Under the pieces are notes generated by a model, which was given only the letters and a program-made list of their open reading frames with translations, made no database searches and was not told the DNA's origin. Shown piece after piece: positions 1 through 9,400 of a DNA stretch of 64,000 bases. Position numbers and translations under genes: made by a program. Position 1 is the stretch's first letter. The number at the start of each line of letters is the position of its first letter. The stretch comes from Ditylenchus dipsaci. Lineage: Eukaryota > Nematoda > Chromadorea > Rhabditida > Anguinidae. The DNA is taken from assembly GCA_004194705.1 (NCBI GenBank), contig SADC01000251.1, forward strand, positions 124,001-188,000, in the 5' to 3' direction.

Positions 1-167
1 GACAGGTTAGTGAGTTCAGCTTTTTCCATTCCAGCTGAAAGAAAAAGATTATTGATTACTACAGTTTTGATAATCTGCGGCAATAAGTCTGAATTCTAAT
101 TTAAATACATAAAATTTGTTGATTTAAAGCAGTTGTTTGAGTAAAAACTTTGTGTAGGTGAAATTTC

Positions 168-537
168 GGGCAGCCGACGATTGCGCCATTTCAAATTTCG
201 CCAATTAAAATTGCGCCACATTCAAATTGCGCCAATGCAGATTGCGCCACTGCAAATTGCGCCACTGCAAATTGCGCCATTACAACTCTGCAAATTTCTG
301 GTCATTTTACTGAAATTGGTCATTGAAGGACATGAAAACAGTCACCCCTAATACTGGAAGGGAACAAAATTCGTTGATATCAGATTAAAAAAAAGTATTT
401 GCTAACTTTGATTAGAGTATATAGTGGCGCAATTTGGTTTTGGCGCAATTTGCAGTGGCGCAATCTGCATTGGCGCAATTTGAATGTGGCGCAATCTGAA
501 TTGGCGCAATTTGAAATGGCGCAATCGTCGGCTGCCC
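168..537. mobile_element. Foldback MULE-like element with GGCGCAATTTG arms
   Basis: The two arms are inverted copies beginning GGGCAGCCGACG and built from a repeated motif of the type GGCGCAATTTG (six or seven units per arm). Both ends are flanked by the 8-bp direct repeat GAAATTTC (160-167 and 538-545), a clean target-site duplication. About 130 bp of unrelated AT-rich DNA lies between the arms and no transposase is present, so it is non-autonomous. Subterminal repeated motifs with an 8-9-bp duplication resemble Mutator-like elements; the superfamily assignment is inference. Confidence 0.8.
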
Positions 538-540
538 GAA

Positions 541-660
541 ATTTCTCAGTAGACACAGGAGTTATTAGAGACCCGGGAGTTATTTTCGATAGACCGTCGG
601 TCCCGGGAGTTATTGGAGACCGGAAGTAATTAGAAGAAATACGGTATGCGCGCTTATTAG
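541..660. repeat. Fragments of the CGTATTTCCTC MITE family
   Basis: Contains GGAGTTATT repeats and ends with two inverted copies of the TATTTCCTCTAATA terminal motif (AGAAATACGGTA, AGAGGAAATACG). The same terminus recurs at 24.7, 28.6, 41.7, 47.3, 49.1, 51.9 and 55.8 kb. Confidence 0.6.
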
Positions 661-1390
661 AGGAAATACGCGATTTGATGTTTTTTCCAGCAAAATTTTG
701 AGCAAATAGTCTACACAAAAGCCTTCTGTCTAGAAGTAAAAAGGAAAGGATTGAAAAACAATAGGTCTGAAATTTGTCATTATTTTGTCTGTTATTATTT
801 ATGTGCCTTAGATAAAAAAATTTCTGATTATGTGGCACACTTAAAGGATAACTCCGCCAGTTAATTGACCTCCACTAGTCAATTAAATCTTACCTCTACA
901 GAAAATGACTAGAATAGATTAACTGTATACAGTTTACTATATAAATTGGAATTTAACTGTCGGCTGTTACGCATGACCCTAAAAAGGTAAGCTATTATCT
1001 GCAAACAGTTAACAAAATTATCGAGAGAATGACCAGTGCCCGTATTCAGGGCGCAAAACTTTGAAAAATCGGTCCGATTTTGGAACCGATTTTCGTACCG
1101 ATTTTGTAACAGATTTTGCCGATTGTTTTATCGTTTGTTCTACCGATTTTTGTACCGTCATTTGTACCACGTGTTTTATCGTTTATTATGCAGCTTGTTT
1201 TTGTATTGGCTTTTACCGGCTTTTTTATTGATTTTGCACAACTTCATGTCGTTGTTTCTTTCCAGAGCAATGGTCTTTGTTGCAGCAATGATAGCAATAA
1301 GGGAGCCTCGTAGTTATTCGGGTAAATCTTCTGAAGCAGTTATGGAGTGCAAGTCCGATAAACGGTTTCATCAAAGGTTTCGATTTCGTA
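661..1390. other. No gene seen; low-complexity CCGATTTT-rich stretch
   Basis: From about 1065 to 1240 a degenerate unit of the type TACCGATTTTGT is repeated, which gives an open frame rich in Arg, Phe and Tyr that I take as translated repeat. The rest is unremarkable AT-rich sequence. Confidence 0.5.
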
Positions 1391-1504
1391 AGGATTCGAT
1401 TTGTGTGAGTGGGCTAGTTTATCTTATAGTTATATTCTTAGCTTTGCAATCTTCAGAAGATCGTCAATTAAGTCACGCCGCACATCTCAGTCCGGAAGAG
1501 AGGC

Positions 1505-2031
1505 AGACTCAACCTTACGCTACTCGATCAAGTGCTCGCATTCTTCGGATATACGAGCCAGCTCAGCTACCAGCAAGCAATTGAGGATCTTCTCGGCATG
1601 TCTCAAGCAAGTGTATGTCGATCGATGCATATTGTTGCGAAAGCTATTCTCAGGTACGTGAGCCATCACATTCGTTTTCCTGGTAATTAGGTAGGAATAC
1701 ATTTAGTAGCTGCTTGGTGTTTGGTAGCCTTTAATTTTAATATTTACAGGGTCTAGCCAGAAGCAAGCGCATGTTCTACGATCGCATCGGGATTCCAAAC
1801 ATCGTTGGCTGTCTCGATTGTTCAAGATCTTAACCTTATTCAAGATCAACACATTGTGAGTTTGTTTATATTTTCATTAGTGTCTCGTTATCCTTGATAC
1901 CTTTTACAGTTAGTCAAGCTTCAAATCGAGCGTGAACTGCGGAAGAAAAGAAAGGACGATTTGGCGGATAGTCAAGGCGCTAGCATTGGACGAGATGGAC
2001 ATGGACTGCCGCAAGAAAAAATGAATTGTTG
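1505..2031 (+). pseudogene. PIF/Harbinger (HARBI1-like) transposase remnant
   Basis: Three exon-like pieces are visible. The first (about 1530-1655) reads VLAFFGYTSQLSYQQAIEDL and then a helix-turn-helix-like segment GMSQASVCRSMHIVAKAI, matching the N-terminal region of DDE_Tnp_4 transposases, and ends at a good donor (CAG/GTACGTG). The second (about 1750-1840), after a TTTACAG acceptor, carries GIPNIVGCLDCS, the family's first catalytic-Asp motif (usually ..VVGAIDCTH). A third open stretch (1909-2031) encodes a charged tail. The remaining catalytic residues are missing and stops follow the second piece, so it is dead. The identification rests on motif resemblance only. Confidence 0.6.
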
Positions 2032-2512
2032 ATAAATTGAACTTGATTCGCTTATGTTTTGACTGTATACAGTTTACTAGATAACTGTGAACTGCTAGAC
2101 ATAACCTCACATTTTTGTCCAAGTTAATTGACTGGTGGGGCTGGGTTCAATTTGGCCGTTCACTCACTTGTTTTGGGTTAATTGCACTTTAGTAGTTCAA
2201 TGGAATTTTACTAGTCCAATGGGAGTTTACTAGTCCAAAAATATTTCGGTAGTCCAAAAATATTTGAGTAGTCCAAAAATATTTCGGTAGTCCAAAAATA
2301 TTTGAGTAGTCCAAAAATATTTGAGTAGTCCAAAAATATTTCGGGAGTCCAAAATTTTCGAAGGAAATAAGGGCTGTATGGGGAGGGGAAGGGAATAATA
2401 AAGGGCCACTTTTTTGTCATCGTTTAGCTGTTTCATCATGTTTTTCAACTGGGGCGTGGCAAAAAAAGACTCTATATGCATTTTTTGATCAAGAGTACTT
2501 CTTGGAATCATG

Positions 2513-2634
2513 TCTAAGGTATGTGGGTGTGCGCATCTCCAATCAACCAAGCCCCCAAGCCCCCTGCGCCCCCTTCGGGGCGCATGGGGCTAGAGAGTTA
2601 GAGATGCGCGCACGCACTTACCTTAGACATAATT
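2513..2634. repeat. Hairpin repeat (TAAGGT..GCGCATCTC family), intact copy
   Basis: A near-palindrome running from GTCTAAGGTATGTGGG to its complement, with a GC-rich centre (CCCCTTCGGGG). Related copies lie at 32338-32458 and, interrupted, at 22505-22760. A further copy is split by the MULE into 2703-2757 and 5649-5722. Confidence 0.75.
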
Positions 2635-3064
2635 CCGAGAAGTACACTTGATCATGAATGCGTATAGAGTCTATTTTTGCCACCGTCAAAAGTCTTCTCG
2701 GATTCATCTCTAAGGTAAGTGAACTTGCGCATCTCTAACTCACAAGCCCCCTGCGCACGGTACGTGACAATTCATCCTCAGGGACAATTCATCCTCACTT
2801 GGGAAAACGGGACGATTCATCCTCACTTGTATAAACGGGACGATTCATCCTCACTATTAAAAAGGGCCGATTCATCATTCCTTTAAAAAAGGGACTCCAG
2901 ATGTCTTTAGTAAAGACTCTTCGCTGTCTTGATAAAAAAATTGCAATAGTTCATTGTCAAATATATTTTATTTCCGGGGTATTGCTTTTCATGCTCCGCT
3001 CCCTTCTTTTTCGTATCTTTTACTGATTTTGATTAGCTTGCGATTACACATTTATGGTTTCAGG

Positions 3065-4993
3065 ATGGATTCTTGCATGCAAAATGGTCAAATCAATTAT
3101 GTAGAGGTTACACGTGTCTTGGCGATTCTTGAAGCGCTACAGCAAAACAACCATGCAGTAAACGTGGCGGCTCAAGGCAATTTGAATGATGTCAATCGAG
3201 CAAGAGATGCGTTATATGAAAACGAGCAACGGCTGGTCAGTGGTCTTTTTAGGTATCGACTTTTTTGAAAAAACATTATGCTATTGTTAAGGATTCAATA
3301 ACGATTATCAAGTCAGAGAAAGGCCATGACAAAGCGGTTTACGGAGGCCATCAATTCGTCTCTCACTTCCAAAATCGAACTGGTACTAAGCAATATTGGA
3401 GATGCGTGAAGTTCGAAGAAAAGAATGGAAAATGCAAGGCTCGCTTGCATGCTCTGGTTGTCAGTAATATTTGTGTCAAGTTTCTTCCTCACAGCGATTC
3501 TCTAGCTCATAACCATGCATTCGATCCGATGGCAATTCCAATCAACATTGTCAAAGCAAATATAAAACGTCGCGCCTTAGACACCGAGAAGTTATTTAGC
3601 TAGGTCGTGAATAGCTCCGTTTAATGTGCACTGATTTTTCAGAAGCCAAAAGAACTTTTGAATCATGAGCTCCAGTCAGTCCCATTAGCGCTAGGTCCAA
3701 GTCTAGGAGATAGTGCCACCCGCAAGATGGTACGCAGAGTCCGCATTGCCAATCAAATTCCGGTCGTTGAATCAGCTAGGGTGGAGGATGTCGACATTCC
3801 AGCAGCATGTCAGATATACCAGGATGGAGCCGGCCGTGAAGAGCTGTTTTTGTTAGGCGATTCAGGTAAAAATGATTCGGAGAGGTGAGTTTAAATTATT
3901 ATTTTGAGTTCAAGTATCATAATTATTCACAGAATTTTGCTGTTTGGACGAGAAAGGCACATAGAGTGGTCTGCAGAAATGAAATATATCTACATGGATG
4001 GGTCCTTCAGCATAACTCCTGCTCCATTCTACCAAGTTTTTATTTCTTCTTCTCATCTTTATCATTGCTTATTCAAGGCATTCAGGTTCACGCTATTCTG
4101 GCTGAGAGAAGTGCACGAGCAGCAAATGGTGGTAAGTGGGTGTTTCCTGTACTTTATGCGCTGCTCAAGTCAAAGTCTCGGGATGTGTACACAAGGCTGT
4201 TCAAAATGGTGAAACAGCTGTGGCCGGATTTCACACCTACTTCTATTTCGGTTGACTTTGAACAAGCTGCCATCCAATCTTTGATCGAAGTTTTTCCTTG
4301 TAAATTTTTTTTCAGACTCTGTTATAATTATCTTCTCTGTTATTGGATTCAGATTCAAAGATTTCTGGCTGTCTCTTTCACCTCGTGAAGAATTTTAAGA
4401 AGCAAATTGGAATATGTGGTCTTAGTGGGCGTTATCAAGAGCCTGAGTTTTCCGTCCTCGCAAGAATGATTATCTCACTCGCTTTTGTCCCGCCAACTGC
4501 CATTTGGTCTTGCTTTGCTCAACTTCAACTACACCTACCTGTGGAACTTGCAATGAATCTGAATTGGTTCAAGCGAAACTATGTTGGTAAACGCCTTGTC
4601 CTTCGTCACAAAACTCTTCAATTGGCAGTAATGATCTTAGGTACAGCCGAGCATGCTCCAAGATTTCCGGTAAATTGGTGGACATGTTATGAGAGGACCT
4701 TGGCTGGTGAAGATCGAACCAACAATTTCGCAGAAGCTGCTCATCGGCGACTCCATGACGCTCTCGGTGTAGACCACCCAACAGTTGGCCGCCTTCTTCA
4801 GGATCTCAAGCGAATACAACGATCTCATGACATGCATTTTGAGCAGTACTTAGCAGGAATCGCAGCTACGAAGAAACGAAGAGTCTACTATGAAGCAGAT
4901 TCAAGAATATTGGCAAAAGTACACCACTATCATGACTCTAGTCTTATGGCATATCTTCGAGGGCTAGCTTACAATATAGTCATGGATCAGTAA
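3065..4993 (+). CDS. FLYWCH zinc-finger MULE transposase, nearly intact
   Basis: Transposase of a Mutator-like element: it would bind the element's ends and catalyse DNA transposition in the nucleus. Proposed exons: 3065-3235; 3292 to about 3600 (FLYWCH finger with the YWRC and CKARLHA motifs and a His-x-His, HNH, at its end); about 3652-3882; 3933-4029 (MDGSF, first catalytic Asp); 4087-4300 (SVDFEQAA, second Asp); and 4354-4993 (GCLFHL, the family CxxH signature, then NNFAEAAH, a plausible catalytic Glu). Most junctions keep phase with GT-AG introns of 50-60 bp. The second/third junction does not: an in-frame TAG precedes the best donor. So it is either lightly damaged or uses a junction I have misplaced. 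Start chosen at the first ATG after a CAG acceptor-like site. Confidence 0.75.
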
Positions 4994-5217
4994 ATGTTGA
5001 GAAAATTTGTTTGTTTGCCCGTGTTATTCTATGGTGAAAATAAAAATTGCTTGCTGATAATGATGATTGAGGGTAACATTCATTCAATGTAACATCGTTG
5101 TGAGAATCACTCGCTTATAATAGATTGGTGAATACCTTACTTTATTTCAACAGAGCAACAGGCTTCCAACATCTACAGTCTTTTAATTATCAGTCTCTAT
5201 AAAAGCATTGTCCCTTT

Positions 5218-5648
5218 AGACCGAAACTCGCCCCTTTTTCATAAGGGAACATGGATCGCCCCTTTTTATAAATGAGGATAAATTGCCCTGTTTACACAAG
5301 TGAGGATCAATCATCGCTTTTTCCCAAGTGAGGACGAATCGTCCCTTTTAGATAGTGAGGATGGATCGTCCCTTTTTAACGAGTGAGGATGAATCGTCCC
5401 TTTTTAACGAGTGAGGATGAATCGTCCCTGAGTGAGGATGAATAGTCCGTTTTTACCGAGTGAGGATGAATTGTCGCTTTTAAACAAGTGAGGATGAATC
5501 GTCCCTTTTCCCAAATGAGGATGAATCGTCCTTTTTTATCGAGTGAGGATGAATTGTCCCTTTTTACCAAGTGAGGATGAATCGTCCCTTTTTCCAAGTG
5601 AGGATGAATCGTCCTTTTTAGATAGTGAGGATGAATCGTCCGTGTCCG
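5218..5648. repeat. Right-arm satellite of the MULE (GAGGATGAATCGTCCC unit)
   Basis: About eighteen degenerate copies of a 20-25-bp unit with the core GAGGATGAATCGTCCCTTTT. It is the inverted, expanded counterpart of the left arm (2758-2890), so the arms differ more than threefold in length. Confidence 0.85.
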
Positions 5649-5994
5649 CCCTGCGCACCCTTCGGCGGCGCAGGGGCTTGGGGACTTGGAGTTGAGATGC
5701 GCACACCCACATACCTTAGACACAAATCACTCGGAGTAACTCCGGATGCATAAAAAAAACATGCATACCATAGTTTATTTATGCGGTAGGCCCCAGTATT
5801 CAAAACTATGTTTAAAGCTCTTTTGTTCAAAGTGTTTGTGTTTGATTTTAAAAATAGTCGACCCAACTATGTTTTTGTTAATAAGATATAGCACTTTAAA
5901 AGACCAGTGTATAATAAAAAATCTAAACATTTGCTTAGCGAAAACAGTTTATTCTTTTTGCAACTTTTTTTTAGTTTTTTACGTTTTTTTCTTG

Positions 5995-6192
5995 CATTTT
6001 TTTATGCCTTCTACTCAGTCAATAAAAGGAACATGGTCAGCCACAAAGCGAACTCTTCGCCACCTGCATGGCACATCAGCCGACCTTTTCCCGACATATC
6101 TTTATCAATATATGTTTCGCAGAATGTACAGCAATACTAAAATCTTTGAGACAATGCTTGAATCTATTCGAACGATTTATGACTTGGATTAA
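5995..6192 (+). pseudogene. ISXO2-like (Merlin) transposase C-terminal exon
   Basis: The peptide STQSIKGTWSATKRTLRHL followed by DLFPTYLYQYMFRRMY matches the end of ISXO2-like transposases (family pattern HTQxIExxWxxxKRxLR, then a YLxEYxxRR motif). An internal acceptor-like CTACTCAG at about 6017 could begin the exon. No upstream catalytic part is seen within the enclosing 2175-6432 element, so this is a remnant of its own transposase. Confidence 0.65.
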
Positions 6193-6442
6193 ATAATAAA
6201 TCACCCTTTTACAATGCCATACATTTGAGCAAATTAAAGTTTAGCAATAAGTTAAAATGTTTAAAATATAGTTAGACCAGCAAACTTTCATTGGACCCCC
6301 AAAATGCATTGGACTATTAAAGTGCAGGCTGGACTATTAAAGTGCAGGCTGGACTACTGAAGTGCGGGCTGAACTAGTAAAATATTTTCGGACCCTTGAA
6401 TTTCCATAGGACTATTAAAGTGCAATAGTACCCTTGTTTTAG

Positions 6443-9400
6443 CCGCTTGTTGTTATTGACAACTACGATAGACCAATCCTAGAAGCCCACCTCCAGCGTG
6501 TGGACGACGGTCAGGTCCGAGCATTAAAGAGGTTTCTTAAAGAAGAAATTGTCAAGCTCAACGGTGGCCCCCAAGTATGTATGGCAGGCAGAACATTGCT
6601 CTCAGGTATGTTAACTTTTAACACTTAAATGGCGGCTCATTTATGATAGCCCAGATCTTTCCAATTTTATGTTAATTTTTAGGAGGTCTTTTTGTAAAGT
6701 TTGTTCATACCTCCCATGACCAATTATCCTGATGTATAGGGCATGATTTCAATTTAATTTGGAAAAATCGATTTTTTCCATGATGGGGGTATCATGGGTT
6801 AAAAATAGCTATAAAATCGCAAGTCATATTTGCGCAGGCCAAAGATCAAACTCCGTATCCTCCAGATCTTCCTCTTGGTTCCACTGCTCATCATCTTGCT
6901 CCATAAGATCAACATCCTCGAACTCGTCGCCGTCGCCATTGAACTGCCCTCCTTCATCGCTATCACTTTGGGTGTCCATATTGAGAAGATCTGAAAAATT
7001 TTGGTGATGTGGGAAGGGAAACTAAGGAAGAGATGATAGAGCTGTGGATAATCAAGAAGAAACAAATAATTCTGTGAGTGAGACCAGATAAAATAAGACT
7101 CAACTAAAATAAAATCCCGAATTTCGCGCCAAAATTTTGAAATTTGACTTTGAAATATGACTTGCGATTTTATAGCTATTTTTAACCCATGATACCCCAT
7201 CATGGAAAAAATCGATTTTTCCAAATTAAATTGAAATCATGCCCTATACATCAGGATAATTGGTCATGGGAGGTATGAACAAACTTTACAAAAAGACCTC
7301 CTAAAAATTAACATAAAATTGGAAAGATCTGGGCTATCATAAATGAGCCGCCATTTAAGTGTTAAGGGTGCTTAGTGAAGGATTTGATTGATAATGTCAC
7401 AATTTTCGGAAGGGGGGGGGGGGGGGACACGTATCTCTAACTCTCAAACCGCCAATTTTCGGACCAGCCTGTACTAAGCGATACAGGATGTGGCGAAAAA
7501 ATGCGAACACTTTTGAAAATTTGTGCAAGGGCTTTCGTGCACCGTCTGAAATACAGATTTTTTCGGTGTAATCACGGATGTTTAAATAAGGGTTGTAAGG
7601 CCGGTTCCGAGTCTTTTCACTCTGCCGTTAACCTGGGTCTAGCTCTCTCAGCATGAGATTAACTTGGCTCGCTGCACAGAGCTAACTCATTATGTGGTTG
7701 ATCTCCATGTCACGACCCGTCAAAATTTTGAATTTATAGCACTTTAAACCCAACAGAAAGCCAAGATTTTCAAGTACTTTTCAAATATTTTGGCGCGATT
7801 TGAGTTTTTCCACTTTTTTCGTACGGATTCAGGTTTTTTTGTAAATCGTATACAGAAAAGCATGCAAAATGAATAATAATAATAATACAAGGGGCTACTT
7901 TTCTAAGCTGAGATTTGCTTGAAATATAGCCAAAAAGCTACAATAGGATCATTGGGAATCCAGTGGTCTAAATTTAGCGTGGTCACTCAAAATAGTCTTT
8001 TTCATAAAACAATTCATAATTTGAACCAGATCTCAAAATTTAGATAAAGAAACTGATTTTGGTTCTAAAAACGAATTTTCGTAATGTTCTTGGTCAAAAA
8101 GATACTAGGCATAGCCTGACTTTCTGGACTCCATATACTTGAAAGTCCGAAAAAAAATACAAGGAGCTCGGAAAACCTAAAAAAGGTCAACTTTTTGTAG
8201 TGAATCGACCTGCGGGTAGGAAAAACACTGTTCTTTCATTTAAACATAGAAAAAATTGAAATAAACAAGTGAAAAAATCTACAGACTGGAGTATAGTGCT
8301 CATCGTTTTCTTAATAACAATATGAGCAGTGTAAATAAATAAATCTAGCGCTTCTATTATTTTTGCCATTGCTTATTTGGTGTCATTCGGAAGCTGAGAA
8401 TACATCGAATTCTTTGAGACGAAATACCACAAAGGTTACAGCGATGAGAAAAATTTGCGACCAGAAAAGAAAAAAGAAATTAATAATTTTTTGGGGATGG
8501 GTCTTGCCAGGGCTGCCATATGTCCTTTTCAAAAAGATTTGTCCTTTTTGGGAACCCGAATCTTTTTATTTCTGAAGTTTTAGTCAAAATCTTTTTTTTT
8601 TGCTTCAAAATGGCAATCAGCACTAGATAAAATAGACTCTTTTCTTCAAATTCCTGTTTTTTGACCAAACATTTTTTTTAAATTTTGAGATGGCAGCCCT
8701 GGTTTGGCCCAATGCTATAAAATTCAAATTTTGACGGGCCTTGATGTGCGTATGTTCGCACTTGAAGCTGACCTTATCACCTGGGGCTTTATCCGTCCAT
8801 CCTTGTTACACCAAACTTTATCGACAAGACGGAATAAATAAATAAAATATGATGAATAAATGCAGCAAATCAATTATAATTCAAAAGTGACCGTGTTTTT
8901 TTGACACACCCTGTATACGAAGTCAAGTCGAGAGGGTCTTCTATTATGCTTGTCCCACAATGGACGCGGTTGCGGCAGCGGTAGCGGCAACGCGTCGAAA
9001 ACCGCGTCATTGTGGGAGCAATAGGACGCGGCACGCGGTAGCGTCAAACGCCTGCGTTTACCGCGTCGAAAAACGCGTCCATTGTGGTGGCAGCTCGCGT
9101 TTTTGCTTGCGTTTACCGCTGCCGCAAGGGGTCGCGTTATTTTATTTTTGCCGCGCGGTAAATTGGACGCGTTTTTTTCAAGTTGGACTAAAAAATTTTA
9201 TGATTCTGGTAAAATTAACCATTTTTCCTGAAGGCCTACTCGTTATAAGTATTTTAGTAAAAAATTTTTGGATATCGAGACATAAAATTTTGGTATTTTA
9301 CCGCGCGGCAGAGGTTGCGGCATATCGAAAATCACTTGATTTTGAGTTTTTCATGTAAATTTTCATTTCCTGATAAATTGCAATTGCAATTTATAGTATA

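Larger units (their letters stand above)
2758..5648. mobile_element. FLYWCH-MULE with satellite-type TIRs and 9-bp TSD
   Basis: The ends are CGGTACGTGACAATTC and the complement of CGGACACGGACGATTC. Each arm is a tandem array of a unit like GGACGATTCATCCTCACT: about five units on the left (2758-2890), and roughly eighteen on the right (5218-5648). The 9-bp repeat CCCTGCGCA flanks the element exactly (2749-2757 and 5649-5657), the hallmark length for Mutator-like elements. It encloses a transposase gene with nearly all parts present (3065-4993). It was inserted into the GC-rich loop of a hairpin repeat, whose two halves can be rejoined by removing one duplication. Confidence 0.85.
2175..6432. 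mobile_element. 4.3-kb element with TAGTCC / GGACTA arms, 8-bp TSD
   Basis: The left end (GGGTTAATTGCACTTTAG) and the reverse complement of the right end (GGTACTATTGCACTTTAA) match, and both arms carry tandem motifs (AGTCCAAAAATATTTCGG on the left, GGACTATTAAAGTGCA on the right). The 8-bp direct repeat CTTGTTTT lies at 2167-2174 and 6433-6440. Near the right end is an ISXO2/Merlin-type transposase C-terminus (5995-6192). The element has itself been invaded by a hairpin repeat and the MULE at 2758-5648. Confidence 0.7.

Noticed and set aside
380..838. A 152-codon minus-strand frame with CxLRxC repeats
   Set aside because: Its repeated part is the GGCGCAATTTG arm of the foldback at 168-537; no splice or domain support.
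2211..2550. Two minus-strand frames rich in FGLLKYFWT repeats
   Set aside because: Translation of the AGTCCAAAAATATTT arm units of the 2175-6432 element.
5376..5723. A 115-codon minus-strand frame with IHPH repeats
   Set aside because: Translation of the MULE right-arm satellite.
7391..7445. Assembly gap or vector suspected at the long G run
   Set aside because: The flanks are continuous genomic sequence and several other G runs exist in the window, so it is a normal feature of this genome.
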